Source of the DNA: CALMEC01 sp031376485
GTDB lineage: Bacteria; Actinomycetota; Thermoleophilia; Miltoncostaeales; Miltoncostaeaceae
Assembly (NCBI GenBank): GCA_031376485.1
Contig: JANMDV010000095.1
Coordinates: 1 to 29,544, forward strand
DNA length: 29,544 bases
Direction of reading: 5' to 3'
Shown: piece by piece, positions 7,271 through 15,286 of the stretch
Numbering within the stretch: the first letter of the stretch is position 1
Layout of the letters: each line of letters begins with the position of its first letter
Position numbers and translations under genes: made by a program
The notes under the pieces: model-generated
Seen by the model: only the letters and a program-made list of their open reading frames with translations
Database searches by the model: none
What the model was told of the DNA's origin: nothing

Positions 7271-8533
7271 GTGAGCCCGGCGAACGACGCCAAAGCGGGT
7301 CTCAAGCGTGCCGCGGCCGGCGCCGGCGTCGCGTGGCATGCCATTCCCACGCCCCTGCGCCGCTGGATCATCCCGATCGGCGTGTTCCTACTCGCCCTGT
7401 TATTCCCGTTCTACCGCACCGGGCTGACAGGCATCCCCTCGCTGGGCAGGTACGTCCCGGACGTGGAGTCACTGATCGTCATGCTGATCTTCACGATGAT
7501 GGCGGTCGGCTTGAACGTCGTCGTCGGGTACGCGGGGCTCCTGGACCTGGGGTACGTGGCGTTCTATGCGATCGGGGCCTACACGGTCGCGGTGTTCGCC
7601 TCGACGCAGTTCGGCGGGAGCAACGAGAACCCGCGCACGGTCCGGTTCGGGGCGATCGCGCCCGAGAGCCTGCCGGGGTTCCACATCTCGATCTGGCTGC
7701 TGCTTTTGATCGCGGCCATCACGACGGCCGTGCTGGGCGTCTTGATCGGACTGCCGACGCTTCGCCTGCGCGGCGACTACCTCGCGATCGTGACCCTCGG
7801 CTTCGGCGAGATCCTGCCGCAGGTGGCGCGAAACGGCGACGACCTGTTCGGGACCGGGTTCAACCTGACCGGCGGCTCATCCGGAATCACTCCCGTCGAC
7901 CCACCGGGATTCGGTGAGTCGATCAACAACGTCCTGCCATTCCTGCCCGAGAACTTCCGTACGGCTGAGAACTCCGCGCGCCTGTTCTACTGGAGCGCGC
8001 TCGCCCTGTTGATCTTGACGATCTTCTGCTGCCTACGGTTGCGGGACTCGCGTCTTGGTCGCGCGTGGGTCGCGATCCGCGAGGACGAGACCGCGGCGGC
8101 GGCGATGGGCATCCCGCTCATGCGGACGAAGACATGGGCCTACGCGGTGGGGGCCTTCTTCGGCGGCCTCGCCGGCGGGTTCTTCGCCAGCTTCAAGAGC
8201 TCGGCCTTCGACACGGACTTCTTCTTCCAGATATCGGTGTTCATCCTCTGCATGGTCATCCTCGGCGGGATGGGCAACATCTGGGGCGTCATCGTGGGGG
8301 CGCTCTTCTTGAGCTACCTGGACAGGTTCGGCCTCAACACGCTCGGGTCCCACGTCAACGAGACATTCGGGACGACCCTCGACATCCCCAAGTACACGTT
8401 CCTGATCTTCGGGGTCATCCTGCTCGTCACGATGTTGACCCGGCCGCAAGGCCTGTTCCCCGAGGCACGGCACAAGGCCGAGATCGAACAGGGCGTCCAG
8501 GACGAACCCCTCTACGACACGCAACACTCATGA
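7271..8533 (+). CDS. livM: Branched-chain amino-acid-type ABC transporter permease, LivM family
   Basis: Second permease, 420 residues, starting with GTG one base after the stop of livH. Visible are the conserved MMAVGLNVVVGYAGLLDLGYVAFYAIGAY (about 76-104), the cytoplasmic coupling region GRAWVAIREDETAAAAMGIP (about 262-281) and GGMGNIWGVIVGA near the end; the coupling region is where the ATPase docks. About ten membrane helices can be counted. An extracellular loop of about 70 residues between helices (GITPVDPPGFGESINN... to LFYWSALALL) is typical of actinobacterial members. The stop overlaps the ATG of the first ATPase (ATGA). Confidence 0.9.
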   Translation: MSPANDAKAGLKRAAAGAGVAWHAIPTPLRRWIIPIGVFLLALLFPFYRTGLTGIPSLGRYVPDVESLIVMLIFTMMAVGLNVVVGYAGLLDLGYVAFYAIGAYTVAVFASTQFGGSNENPRTVRFGAIAPESLPGFHISIWLLLLIAAITTAVLGVLIGLPTLRLRGDYLAIVTLGFGEILPQVARNGDDLFGTGFNLTGGSSGITPVDPPGFGESINNVLPFLPENFRTAENSARLFYWSALALLILTIFCCLRLRDSRLGRAWVAIREDETAAAAMGIPLMRTKTWAYAVGAFFGGLAGGFFASFKSSAFDTDFFFQISVFILCMVILGGMGNIWGVIVGALFLSYLDRFGLNTLGSHVNETFGTTLDIPKYTFLIFGVILLVTMLTRPQGLFPEARHKAEIEQGVQDEPLYDTQHS

Positions 8534-9351
8534 GCGACGACCAGACCCCTGACATCACAACCGCGTCCGGACAGACCGACGACGACCTGCTGGCCGCGAC
8601 GGGCGTCCGCAAGGAGTTCGGTGGATTGGTCGCGACAAACGACGTCGACTTTTACATCCCGCGCCAGAAGATCGTCAGCCTGATCGGACCGAACGGCGCC
8701 GGCAAGACGACGTTCTTCAACATGCTGACCGGTGTCTACACACCGACGAGTGGCGAGATCCTGTTCGACGGCGAATCGATCATCGGCAAACCACCGCACG
8801 CGATCACCAAGCGGGGCATCGGCCGGACGTTCCAGAACATCCGGCTGTTCGGCCAGATGACGTCACTCGAGAACGTGCTGGTCGGCATGCATTGCCGGTT
8901 GAAGGCCGGGGTGTTCGGAGGGATCTTCCGTCCGCCCCGTGTCAAGCGCGAGGAGCGCGAGGCGCATGACCGGGGCCGCGAACTCTTGGAGTTCGTGGGC
9001 CTGGCGGGCGTGGACGACGAGTGGGCCCGCAACCTCTCCTACGGTGATCAGCGGAGACTCGAGGTTGCGCGCGCGCTTGGAACCGACCCCAAGCTGATCC
9101 TGCTCGACGAGCCGACGGCCGGCATGAACCCCAACGAGACGCTCGCGTTCATGAAGTTCGTCCACAGGCTGCGTGACGAGCGCGGCCTGACGGTCCTTCT
9201 GATCGAGCACGACATGAAGCTCGTGATGGGCGTGTCCGAGCGCGTCACGGTCCTGGACCACGGCGAGAAGATCGCCGAGGGCCTTCCATCCGAGGTTGTG
9301 CGTGATCCCAAGGTCATCGAGGCGTACCTGGGGAAGGCGGCGGTGGGATGA
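8530..9351 (+). CDS. livG: Branched-chain amino-acid-type ABC transporter ATPase, LivG family
   Basis: Cytoplasmic ATPase of 273 residues that powers the LivH/LivM pair. Seen are Walker A GPNGAGKT (about 56-63), the Q-loop in GIGRTFQNIRLF, ABC signature LSYGDQRR (LSYGDQ instead of LSGGQ, usual for LivG), Walker B LILLDEPTAGMNP and the H-loop in VLLIEHDM. An N-terminal stretch of about 20 acidic/polar residues precedes the domain. ATG 8530 overlaps the LivM stop, and the stop overlaps the next ATG, so all parts are coupled. Confidence 0.93.
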   Translation: MSDDQTPDITTASGQTDDDLLAATGVRKEFGGLVATNDVDFYIPRQKIVSLIGPNGAGKTTFFNMLTGVYTPTSGEILFDGESIIGKPPHAITKRGIGRTFQNIRLFGQMTSLENVLVGMHCRLKAGVFGGIFRPPRVKREEREAHDRGRELLEFVGLAGVDDEWARNLSYGDQRRLEVARALGTDPKLILLDEPTAGMNPNETLAFMKFVHRLRDERGLTVLLIEHDMKLVMGVSERVTVLDHGEKIAEGLPSEVVRDPKVIEAYLGKAAVG

Positions 9352-10082
9352 GCACGGCAGCGGCCGACGACCTGGTCCTGGACGTCCAGGACATCCACAC
9401 CTACTACGGCTCGGTGTACGCGCTCAAGGGCGTCAGCCTGCAGGTGCGCGCCGGCGAGGTCGTCACGCTGATCGGCTCCAACGGCGCCGGCAAGTCGACG
9501 ACGCTGCGTTCGATCAACGGGATCAACAAGGCCAAGCGCGGCAAGATCTACTTTCTGGGACGAGACATCACCGACGCCCCGCCGCACCAGATCGTCGCGA
9601 TGGGCGTGGCGCAGTCGCCGGAAGGGCGCCGCCTGTTCCCACGGATGACCGTGCTTGAGAACCTGGAGATGGGCGCCTTTCAGCGGACCGACAAGGAGAA
9701 CTTCCAGGAGGACCTGGACCGGGTCTACACCCTGTTTCCACGCCTGCATGAGCGCATGACCCAGAAGGCCGGGACGCTCTCGGGCGGCGAACAGCAGATG
9801 GTCGCGATGGGCCGTGCCCTGATGGCCCGTCCCAAGCTGCTGATGTTGGACGAGCCGTCGATGGGCCTCGCACCGATCTTCGTCGAGCGCATCTTCGAGA
9901 TCGTCAAGACGATCAACGAGCAGGGCACGGCGATCCTGCTTGTCGAGCAGAACGCCCTGATGGCCCTGGACGTCGCCCAACGCGGCTACGTCCTACAAAC
10001 CGGCCAGGTCGTGCTGTCCGGGGACGCCGCCGACCTCCGCACAGATGACGAGGTCCGCAAGCGCTACCTGGGCGAGGAGTAA
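9348..10082 (+). CDS. livF: Branched-chain amino-acid-type ABC transporter ATPase, LivF family
   Basis: Second ATPase of the transporter, 244 residues. Walker A is GSNGAGKST (about 44-52), the Q-loop region reads GVAQSPEGRRLFPRMTVLENLEMG (typical of LivF), the signature is LSGGEQQMVAMGRAL, Walker B is LLMLDEPSMGLAP, and the switch region is ILLVEQNA. LivF members have Gln in place of the His seen in LivG (EQN rather than EHD), and that is the case here. Last gene of the operon. It converges on the SpoIID-domain gene across an 85-base gap containing a hairpin. Confidence 0.93.
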   Translation: MSTAAADDLVLDVQDIHTYYGSVYALKGVSLQVRAGEVVTLIGSNGAGKSTTLRSINGINKAKRGKIYFLGRDITDAPPHQIVAMGVAQSPEGRRLFPRMTVLENLEMGAFQRTDKENFQEDLDRVYTLFPRLHERMTQKAGTLSGGEQQMVAMGRALMARPKLLMLDEPSMGLAPIFVERIFEIVKTINEQGTAILLVEQNALMALDVAQRGYVLQTGQVVLSGDAADLRTDDEVRKRYLGEE

Positions 10083-10111
10083 CCGCCGGCGCATGAGCGT
10101 CGATCAATGGC

Positions 10112-10142
10112 GGTGCCCATCGACGTTGACAATGGGCGCCGT
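10112..10142. terminator. Hairpin between convergent genes, candidate bidirectional terminator
   Basis: A 10-bp stem with one G-T pair (CGGTGCCCAT at 10112-10121 with ATGGGCGCCG at 10133-10142) and an 11-base loop sits between livF (plus) and the SpoIID-domain gene (minus). There is no T-run on either side, so its efficiency is doubtful. It is the only strong fold in the gap. Confidence 0.4.
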
Positions 10143-10167
10143 ATCGAAGCGAGCGATGGCGCCCCAT

Positions 10168-11601
10168 TCAGACACGGGCAGCCGGTTTCGCCGCGACGGA
10201 GCCGATCGGATCGATCGACGCCGGCAGGACATCTACGCGCGCGCGCCCCGCCTCGGTCGTCGAGCGAGGTGTCGCGGGGGCCTGCGCGCGTTGGGTCGCC
10301 GCCACGAGCCGTAGCGTGGCAGGTGTCCGGAGTCGCCTGCGCGCGACAAACCAGGTGTCACGGAGCCCGAGCAACTTCCGCACCTCGCTGCCGCGCAGCT
10401 CCTTGACGAAACCGTTTCGCGCGGTGAAGCGGATGAGCTTGACGCGGGGCGAGACCCCCCGCTCAAGCACCTTGGTCTGCAGGACGGGGCGCGGGATGCC
10501 CAGAAGACGCGCGAGCTGACCGTCCGTGAACGACTTGGGATCGCGCCACACGTGGTGCGGTGAGGCCGCGTCGAACGAGGCGTCGCGCACGCTGACCAGG
10601 TAGGAGCGCGGGGAGCCGCGAAACACGTTCTCGACGTTCTCGGTGCGCCCCCCCGAGGTCGAGAAGAAGTACGTCGTCACGATCTGCCCGCCCACCGTCA
10701 CAACCTGACCCGCGGTCGCCGCCACGGCCCTGGTGGTACGGGGATCCTCCGCGCCGGCCCCGCCGTAGACCTGGCTGCGCTCGTCCGCGTACATGTCGAA
10801 TTCGCCGACCGTCCGTCGCGTCGCCATCGCATACGAGCGCGCGGCAATGGCCTGGGCCTCGAGTGCCGCCGGCGCGTCGTCTCCCCACTTCGACGGCATC
10901 TCGCGCGGCACGACCCCGGGCAGGTACTGCTCCAGATCGACGTGGTTGATAACGGTCATCGTCGTGTCTTCGGGGAGAATCCGCAGCACGCCCCGGTATC
11001 GCGAACCCTTGAATCGCGTCGTCGTCTGGGCGGACGACGGGATGAACCGAATCGGGCCCTCAGCCCGCAGAAGCTCGGCGCCATCCGTGTCGCTCACCAA
11101 GACCGCCGCGCCCTCGCGTGTCACCATGACGTCAACGCCGGGTGGCAGCGACCGGACCACCTGCAATGGGTTCGACTCTGCGACGACGCCCCAGGGCCCG
11201 TCGGCATGCAGTGTGACGGCACGAACCCGTGTGCCCAGCAACACGCGGACAGGGGTGACGGGCAGCACGTCGATGGTGGTGCCCCTGTAGTAGTGGGCGA
11301 TGATCTGCTGCGCGCTGCGTCCCGCGCGGGCGGCGCCGTATGCCCCGTACTGCGACATCCCCACTCCGTGTCCGAATCCGCGCCCTTCGAACGTGAACAC
11401 GAAGCGCGGCAACGGCTTCTTTTTCTTCGTGGGCTTGGGCTTCGGCTTGGCAGCGGGCGCCGCGGACGCCTGCGACACGCCGCTCGGAGCAGGCGGCGCA
11501 GGCACCAGTCCCAACGCAGGCACCGCCACGCCAAGCGTGGCGGCGAGGAGGACTACGGGATGGCGTATCAACCTGATCAGCACGAGCGGACAGTCTTCCA
11601 T
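10168..11601 (-). CDS. Secreted SpoIID/LytB-domain protein (peptidoglycan-acting)
   Basis: Exported protein of 477 residues. An N-terminal hydrophobic signal (about residues 7-34) is followed by a Pro/Lys-rich linker (about 52-64, KPKPKPTKKKK), then GRGFGHGVGMSQYGAYGAARAG (about 73-94). Further on come YLPGVVPREMPSKW with the probable catalytic Glu234, LEAQAIAARSYAM, SQVYGGAG and TYFFSTSGGRTENVENVF. SpoIID enzymes are lytic transglycosylases that cut glycan strands lacking stem peptides; LytB is an amidase enhancer. The GHGVGMSQ motif precedes the EMP motif here, whereas in Bacillus SpoIID it follows. ATG 11601 was chosen; TTG 11619 and GTG 11583 are also possible. No sporulation genes are nearby, so a wall-remodelling role is more likely than engulfment. 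Confidence 0.83.
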   Translation of the reverse strand: MEDCPLVLIRLIRHPVVLLAATLGVAVPALGLVPAPPAPSGVSQASAAPAAKPKPKPTKKKKPLPRFVFTFEGRGFGHGVGMSQYGAYGAARAGRSAQQIIAHYYRGTTIDVLPVTPVRVLLGTRVRAVTLHADGPWGVVAESNPLQVVRSLPPGVDVMVTREGAAVLVSDTDGAELLRAEGPIRFIPSSAQTTTRFKGSRYRGVLRILPEDTTMTVINHVDLEQYLPGVVPREMPSKWGDDAPAALEAQAIAARSYAMATRRTVGEFDMYADERSQVYGGAGAEDPRTTRAVAATAGQVVTVGGQIVTTYFFSTSGGRTENVENVFRGSPRSYLVSVRDASFDAASPHHVWRDPKSFTDGQLARLLGIPRPVLQTKVLERGVSPRVKLIRFTARNGFVKELRGSEVRKLLGLRDTWFVARRRLRTPATLRLVAATQRAQAPATPRSTTEAGRARVDVLPASIDPIGSVAAKPAARV

Positions 11602-11780
11602 GAGGAGTCGTCCCTGCAAATCAGCGAGGTTCGACGCTCGGCATCCGGCTCCTGCCCCACGACGGCGGTGCCTACGAGCGGAGGTCGGGTTTCACGGCAT
11701 CTCACGTCACGTGGGGGGCGCAGAAGGTGGCATCAGCACCCAGAATCCACGTGCCGGCCAGCCGACGATGCACGGGGAGA

Positions 11781-11873
11781 CGACCATTTGGTCGGCGTTC
11801 TGATGGTCAAGTGTTACATGTAATGACACAGCGTTGTGACAGAAATGGCACACATGGGTGGTGCGCTGTCACA
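11781..11873. promoter_or_regulatory. Palindrome-rich divergent control region
   Basis: Three separate symmetric elements lie in 93 bases between the SpoIID-domain gene (minus) and the orphan gene at 11897 (plus). They are CGACCA-TT-TGGTCG (11781-11794), the perfect 10-mer TTACATGTAA (11814-11823), and TGTGACAG (11835-11842) facing CTGTCACA (11866-11873). Additional TGACAC/GGCACAC half-sites lie between. The stretch is less GC-rich than its surroundings. A -10-like CACCAT (11885-11890) is 6 bases before ATG 11897. These look like operators for one or more dimeric regulators. Confidence 0.5.
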
Positions 11874-11896
11874 CGTTGGTCGGGCACCATGTTCGT

Positions 11897-12565
11897 ATGG
11901 CGAAGCGTCGTACAGGCGATGCGGGGAGGGGCGCGACGGCTGGGGTGCAGGGCCCGCCCGGGGTTGCGCCGGGTGGTGGAGCAATCGGGAAGGGCCAGCC
12001 GGATGACAGGCTGCCGTGCGCGATCTGCGCGCACACGGGTGACGAATCGCGACGGCTCGTCCACCTCACCCACGGGGTCGCGGTGTGGCTCTGCGAAACA
12101 CATGCGGCCGAGCGGTTCATGCGCGCCGAGGATGGCACCGTCTTCGCCGACCACCTCGCAGCGATGTGGATCGCAACCGGGGCGCTTACCGCTCTGCGCG
12201 CGGCCGCGCTTCGCACGCACGTCCGCCAAACCAGGTCGGCGGGGGTCGCGCGCGACCGGCCGGGCTCGTACTCCTGGCCAGTGCTCAGACGCGAGGCGGA
12301 GCAGCGGTTCGCTGCGGGAGACGACCCCCGTCAGGTGATTCAGGAGTTACGGGACCGCCACGCCGATTGCCCGGCCATGGCGCCGTCACCGCGCACCATG
12401 CGCCGTTGGTACACCCAAGCGCGGTGGCTCACGCCGTCCAAACGAAGCCCGCGGGAGGCGAGGAACGTCCGGAGACGCCGGGTCCCCGGCATGTTCGCCC
12501 TCATCCCGTACGCACTGACCCAACACCTGCAGTGGGACTACGACCCCGGGTGGCGCGGCACTTAA
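11897..12565 (+). CDS. Orphan protein with Cys/His cluster and possible C-terminal HTH
   Basis: I do not recognise this 222-residue protein. After a Gly-rich, basic 40-residue lead there is a possible metal-binding cluster, CAIC (Cys41, Cys44) with LCETH (Cys66, His69). A helical part rich in Ala (about 85-115) follows, then a segment APSPRTMRRWYTQARWLTP (about 165-185) that could be a helix-turn-helix recognition unit, and a strongly basic tail (KRSPREARNVRRRR). A nucleic-acid-binding role is plausible but unproven. ATG 11897 is preferred to an earlier in-frame GTG or ATG because it follows the palindromic control region. The gene stands alone between operons. Confidence 0.55.
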   Translation: MAKRRTGDAGRGATAGVQGPPGVAPGGGAIGKGQPDDRLPCAICAHTGDESRRLVHLTHGVAVWLCETHAAERFMRAEDGTVFADHLAAMWIATGALTALRAAALRTHVRQTRSAGVARDRPGSYSWPVLRREAEQRFAAGDDPRQVIQELRDRHADCPAMAPSPRTMRRWYTQARWLTPSKRSPREARNVRRRRVPGMFALIPYALTQHLQWDYDPGWRGT

Positions 12566-12903
12566 TTAATTGTGAGCCCGAGTCATGACTCCGTCGCCAT
12601 TCGACGGCGGCAACCGTCGCACTGCGGCACTGGCGAGATCGCCGTTACCACCACTCGCGGGGAGGCTCGCCGGCGACGTAGTGCTCGGTTTCGCTCGCCG
12701 TCCGGCACGGCCGTTTCATGACACGAATCCGAACGCTCCATGACTCGCGAACGGTTCGACATCGCAATAGATGAGGCTCCGGCGAGCGAGACCGAGCGAG
12801 GCAAGGAACGCGGCGTCCGCATCGCGGGCATGCGGGCCATCGAGCAAACGCCTCACGGCGCGTCGCGACCGTTGCGCACCAACAACATTTCGCCCTGGGA
12901 CCA
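12566..12903. other. Gene-poor gap of 338 bases
   Basis: No convincing gene. It opens with the AT-rich palindrome TTAATTAA (12562-12569), which includes the stop of the previous gene. Short open frames exist on both strands but show no recognisable motif, no ribosome site and no clear codon pattern. A GCGAG-rich run near 12780-12800 is the only repetition. It separates the orphan gene from the convergent end of the rhamnose operon. Confidence 0.5.
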
Positions 12904-13902
12904 TTACTCGGCGCGTGTGCCGTATTGGGCTTCGTAGTAGGCCCGGTAGTCGCCGCTTTTGATGGGTTCCCACCAGTCGCGCCGGTCGCGGTACCACTCG
13001 ACGGTCTCTGCGAGCGCCGCCTCGAACTCCATCGTCGGGGCCCACCCCAACGCGCGGAGTTTCTGCGTGGCGACGCTGTAGCGCCGGTCGTGGCCGGGGC
13101 GGTCGGTGACGTAGCGGATCAGGCGCGCGTCGGCACCGGTCAGCGCCAAGATCCGTTGGGTGATCTCGAGATTCGGAACCTCGTTACCGCCGCCGACGTT
13201 GTAGACCTCTCCGGCGACACCGCGTTCGAGCGCGGTCCAGATGCCTTCGCAGTGATCGGTGACGTAGATCCAGTCGCGGATCTGCAACCCGTCGCCATAC
13301 ACCGGAAGCGGCTGGCCGTCCAACGCGTTGGTGACAAACAACGGGATGAGCTTCTCGGGGTACTGCCTGGGCCCGAACGTATTGCTGCCACGGGTGATGA
13401 GCGCATCGATGCCGTACGTGTGGTGCCACGCCAACACCTGCAGATCACCGCCCGCTTTACTCGCCGAATACGGACTCGACGGCTGCAACGGGTCGGTCTC
13501 GGTGAACGACCCCACGTCGATCGACCCGTACACCTCATCGGTCGAGACCTGCACGAACCGCCCGACACCCGCCACACACGCCGCGGCCAGGAGCGTCGCG
13601 GTGCCCTGCACATCGGTACGAATGAAATCACTCGGGTCCAGGATGCTGCGATCGACGTGACTCTCGGCCGCAAAGTTGACGACCGCGTCACACCCTGTGA
13701 TCGCCTCGGCGACCACCACGGGGTCGGCGATGTCACCATGCACGAAGCTGTAGCCCGGCGCATCGGCGACCTCCGCGACGTTCGCCGGGTTACCGGCATA
13801 CGTCAACTTGTCGAGGTTGACGACCTCGGCGCCGCGCCCCAACGCGATACGCACGAACGCCGACCCGATGAACCCGCACCCACCCGTCACAAGCAATCTC
13901 AC
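12904..13902 (-). CDS. rmlB: dTDP-glucose 4,6-dehydratase
   Basis: Second step of dTDP-L-rhamnose synthesis: dTDP-glucose to dTDP-4-keto-6-deoxyglucose, with bound NAD+. The protein has 332 residues, standard length. Visible are the glycine motif TGGCGFIGSAF at the N-terminus, LDKLTYAGN, ESHVDRSI, STDEVYGS, the catalytic YSASKAGGD (Tyr-xxx-Lys) and RGSNTFGPRQYPEKLIP. GTG 13902 overlaps the rmlD stop as GTGA. It is the last gene of the rmlA-C-D-B operon. The typical acidic catalytic pair appears in the STDEVYG segment. Confidence 0.95.
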   Translation of the reverse strand: MRLLVTGGCGFIGSAFVRIALGRGAEVVNLDKLTYAGNPANVAEVADAPGYSFVHGDIADPVVVAEAITGCDAVVNFAAESHVDRSILDPSDFIRTDVQGTATLLAAACVAGVGRFVQVSTDEVYGSIDVGSFTETDPLQPSSPYSASKAGGDLQVLAWHHTYGIDALITRGSNTFGPRQYPEKLIPLFVTNALDGQPLPVYGDGLQIRDWIYVTDHCEGIWTALERGVAGEVYNVGGGNEVPNLEITQRILALTGADARLIRYVTDRPGHDRRYSVATQKLRALGWAPTMEFEAALAETVEWYRDRRDWWEPIKSGDYRAYYEAQYGTRAE

Positions 13903-14732
13903 GCGAACCCCTTCTGTGTGCTCAGATACTCCACCAACGCCTCCCGCCAGTGTCGCAGGCGCGGCGCCCCCGGTTTCGTGACCGCCAACACCGAACGCAC
14001 CGGCCGCGGGGCCACACGCCCGAACTCCGCAGTCGAGACCGGCGTCACCTGGCAGGCGAGCCCAGCCTCCGCGAAGATCGCCTCCGCAAACGCCGCCCAC
14101 GTCACAGACCCCGCCCCCGCCGTGTGGTACACCCCGGGCGGCTGATCAACGAGCGCGACGAGCGCAGGCGCCAAGTCACGCGTCCACGTCGGACACCCCT
14201 CCTGGTCTGCGACGACGCTCACCGCAGCGCGCTCGGCCCCCAACCGCCGCATCGTGTCGACGAAGTTCGGGCCATGGGCGCCATAGAGCCACGCCGTGCG
14301 GGCGATGCGGGTGCCCTTGGGGTGCTCGGCGAGCGCCGCCTCCTCACCGGCGAGCTTCGTGCGGCCATACGCCCCGATCGGCTCGACCGCCGCATCCTCG
14401 GCATACGGGGATTCCGTCCCGTCGAACACGTAGTCGGTCGACACCACGACGAGCGCCGCCCCGACCCGCTCCGCCGCGCGGGCGACGTTGGCGGTACCCA
14501 CCCCATTGACCACCAACGCATCGACCTCACGCGCTTCCGCACCGTCCACATCCGTCCACGCCGCCAAGTGAAAGACCGCCTCCGGCCGGCACTGGGCCAC
14601 GCAGGCGTCGACCGCCTTGGGGTCGGTGATGTCGACGTCCAAATCGACCGCCGTCACCTCATGATCGTGCGACAGAAACGGCACCAGGTCGCGCCCCAAC
14701 ATGCCGGACGCCCCTGTCACCAACACCCTCAC
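13899..14732 (-). CDS. rmlD: dTDP-4-dehydrorhamnose reductase
   Basis: Last step of dTDP-L-rhamnose synthesis: NAD(P)H reduction of the 4-keto group. It has 277 residues. Evidence: the N-terminal Rossmann motif VTGASGMLGRDL, FHLAAWTDVDGAE, STDYVFDG, and the catalytic YGRTKLAGE with its Tyr and Lys. RTAWLYGAHGPNFVDTM is also typical of RmlD. GTG 14732 overlaps the rmlC stop (GTGA), and its own stop overlaps rmlB. A fusion with RmlC, seen in some relatives, is not present. Confidence 0.94.
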   Translation of the reverse strand: MRVLVTGASGMLGRDLVPFLSHDHEVTAVDLDVDITDPKAVDACVAQCRPEAVFHLAAWTDVDGAEAREVDALVVNGVGTANVARAAERVGAALVVVSTDYVFDGTESPYAEDAAVEPIGAYGRTKLAGEEAALAEHPKGTRIARTAWLYGAHGPNFVDTMRRLGAERAAVSVVADQEGCPTWTRDLAPALVALVDQPPGVYHTAGAGSVTWAAFAEAIFAEAGLACQVTPVSTAEFGRVAPRPVRSVLAVTKPGAPRLRHWREALVEYLSTQKGFA

Positions 14733-15283
14733 GCGAACACGAACGGCAGGGAGTCTGCAATCTCACGAAGCGGCGGCGCGTCACGGTCGCGCTGCGACAG
14801 TCCCGAGGGCGGCGCCGGCCACGCGATCGCGATATCGGGATCGCCCACCGCGATCCCACGCTCCAACGCCGGGTCATAGTAGTCGGAGCACTTGTAGACG
14901 ACGTCCGCAACGTCGCTGACCACGCAGTACCCGTGCGCAAACCCGACAGGGACGTACACCATCCGCATCGCACGGTCGTCCAACTCCACAGCGTCCCACT
15001 GCCCATACGTCGGCGAGCCGCGACGGATGTCGACGCACACGTCCAGGATCGCACCGCGCGCGCAGCGCACGAGTTTGGCCTGACCGGGCGGCAACGCGAA
15101 ATGCATCCCACGCACGACGCCGCGCGATGAGCGCGAGTGGTTGTCCTGGACCCAGTGGTCATGAATACCGAACTCCGCCAACGCCGACTCACGGTATGAC
15201 TCGACGAAGAAGCCGCGCTCATCCCCGTGAACGTCAGGCTCCAACACCATGAGCCCCGCAAGGCTGGTCTCGACACACCGCAC
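14729..15283 (-). CDS. rmlC: dTDP-4-dehydrorhamnose 3,5-epimerase
   Basis: Cupin-fold enzyme that epimerises C3 and C5 of the 4-keto sugar before RmlD. It has 184 residues, the usual size. Visible are VLEPDVHGDERGFFVESYRE, SRGVVRGMHFALPPGQAKLVRC (the His of GMHF is the catalytic base in the family) and VPVGFAHGYCVVSD with YKCSDYYDP. GTG 15283 lies 3 bases after the rmlA stop. One of four co-directional genes. Confidence 0.95.
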   Translation of the reverse strand: MRCVETSLAGLMVLEPDVHGDERGFFVESYRESALAEFGIHDHWVQDNHSRSSRGVVRGMHFALPPGQAKLVRCARGAILDVCVDIRRGSPTYGQWDAVELDDRAMRMVYVPVGFAHGYCVVSDVADVVYKCSDYYDPALERGIAVGDPDIAIAWPAPPSGLSQRDRDAPPLREIADSLPFVFA

Positions 15284-15286
15284 AGC

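Noticed and set aside
12740..12937. Plus-strand frame of 65 codons in the gap before rmlB
   Set aside because: It runs into the end of rmlB, has no ribosome site or -10 box, and no family resemblance; too weak to call a gene.
12716..13045. Minus-strand open frame covering the gap and the end of rmlB
   Set aside because: It overlaps the conserved C-terminal part of rmlB in another frame and shows no recognisable motif in the gap.
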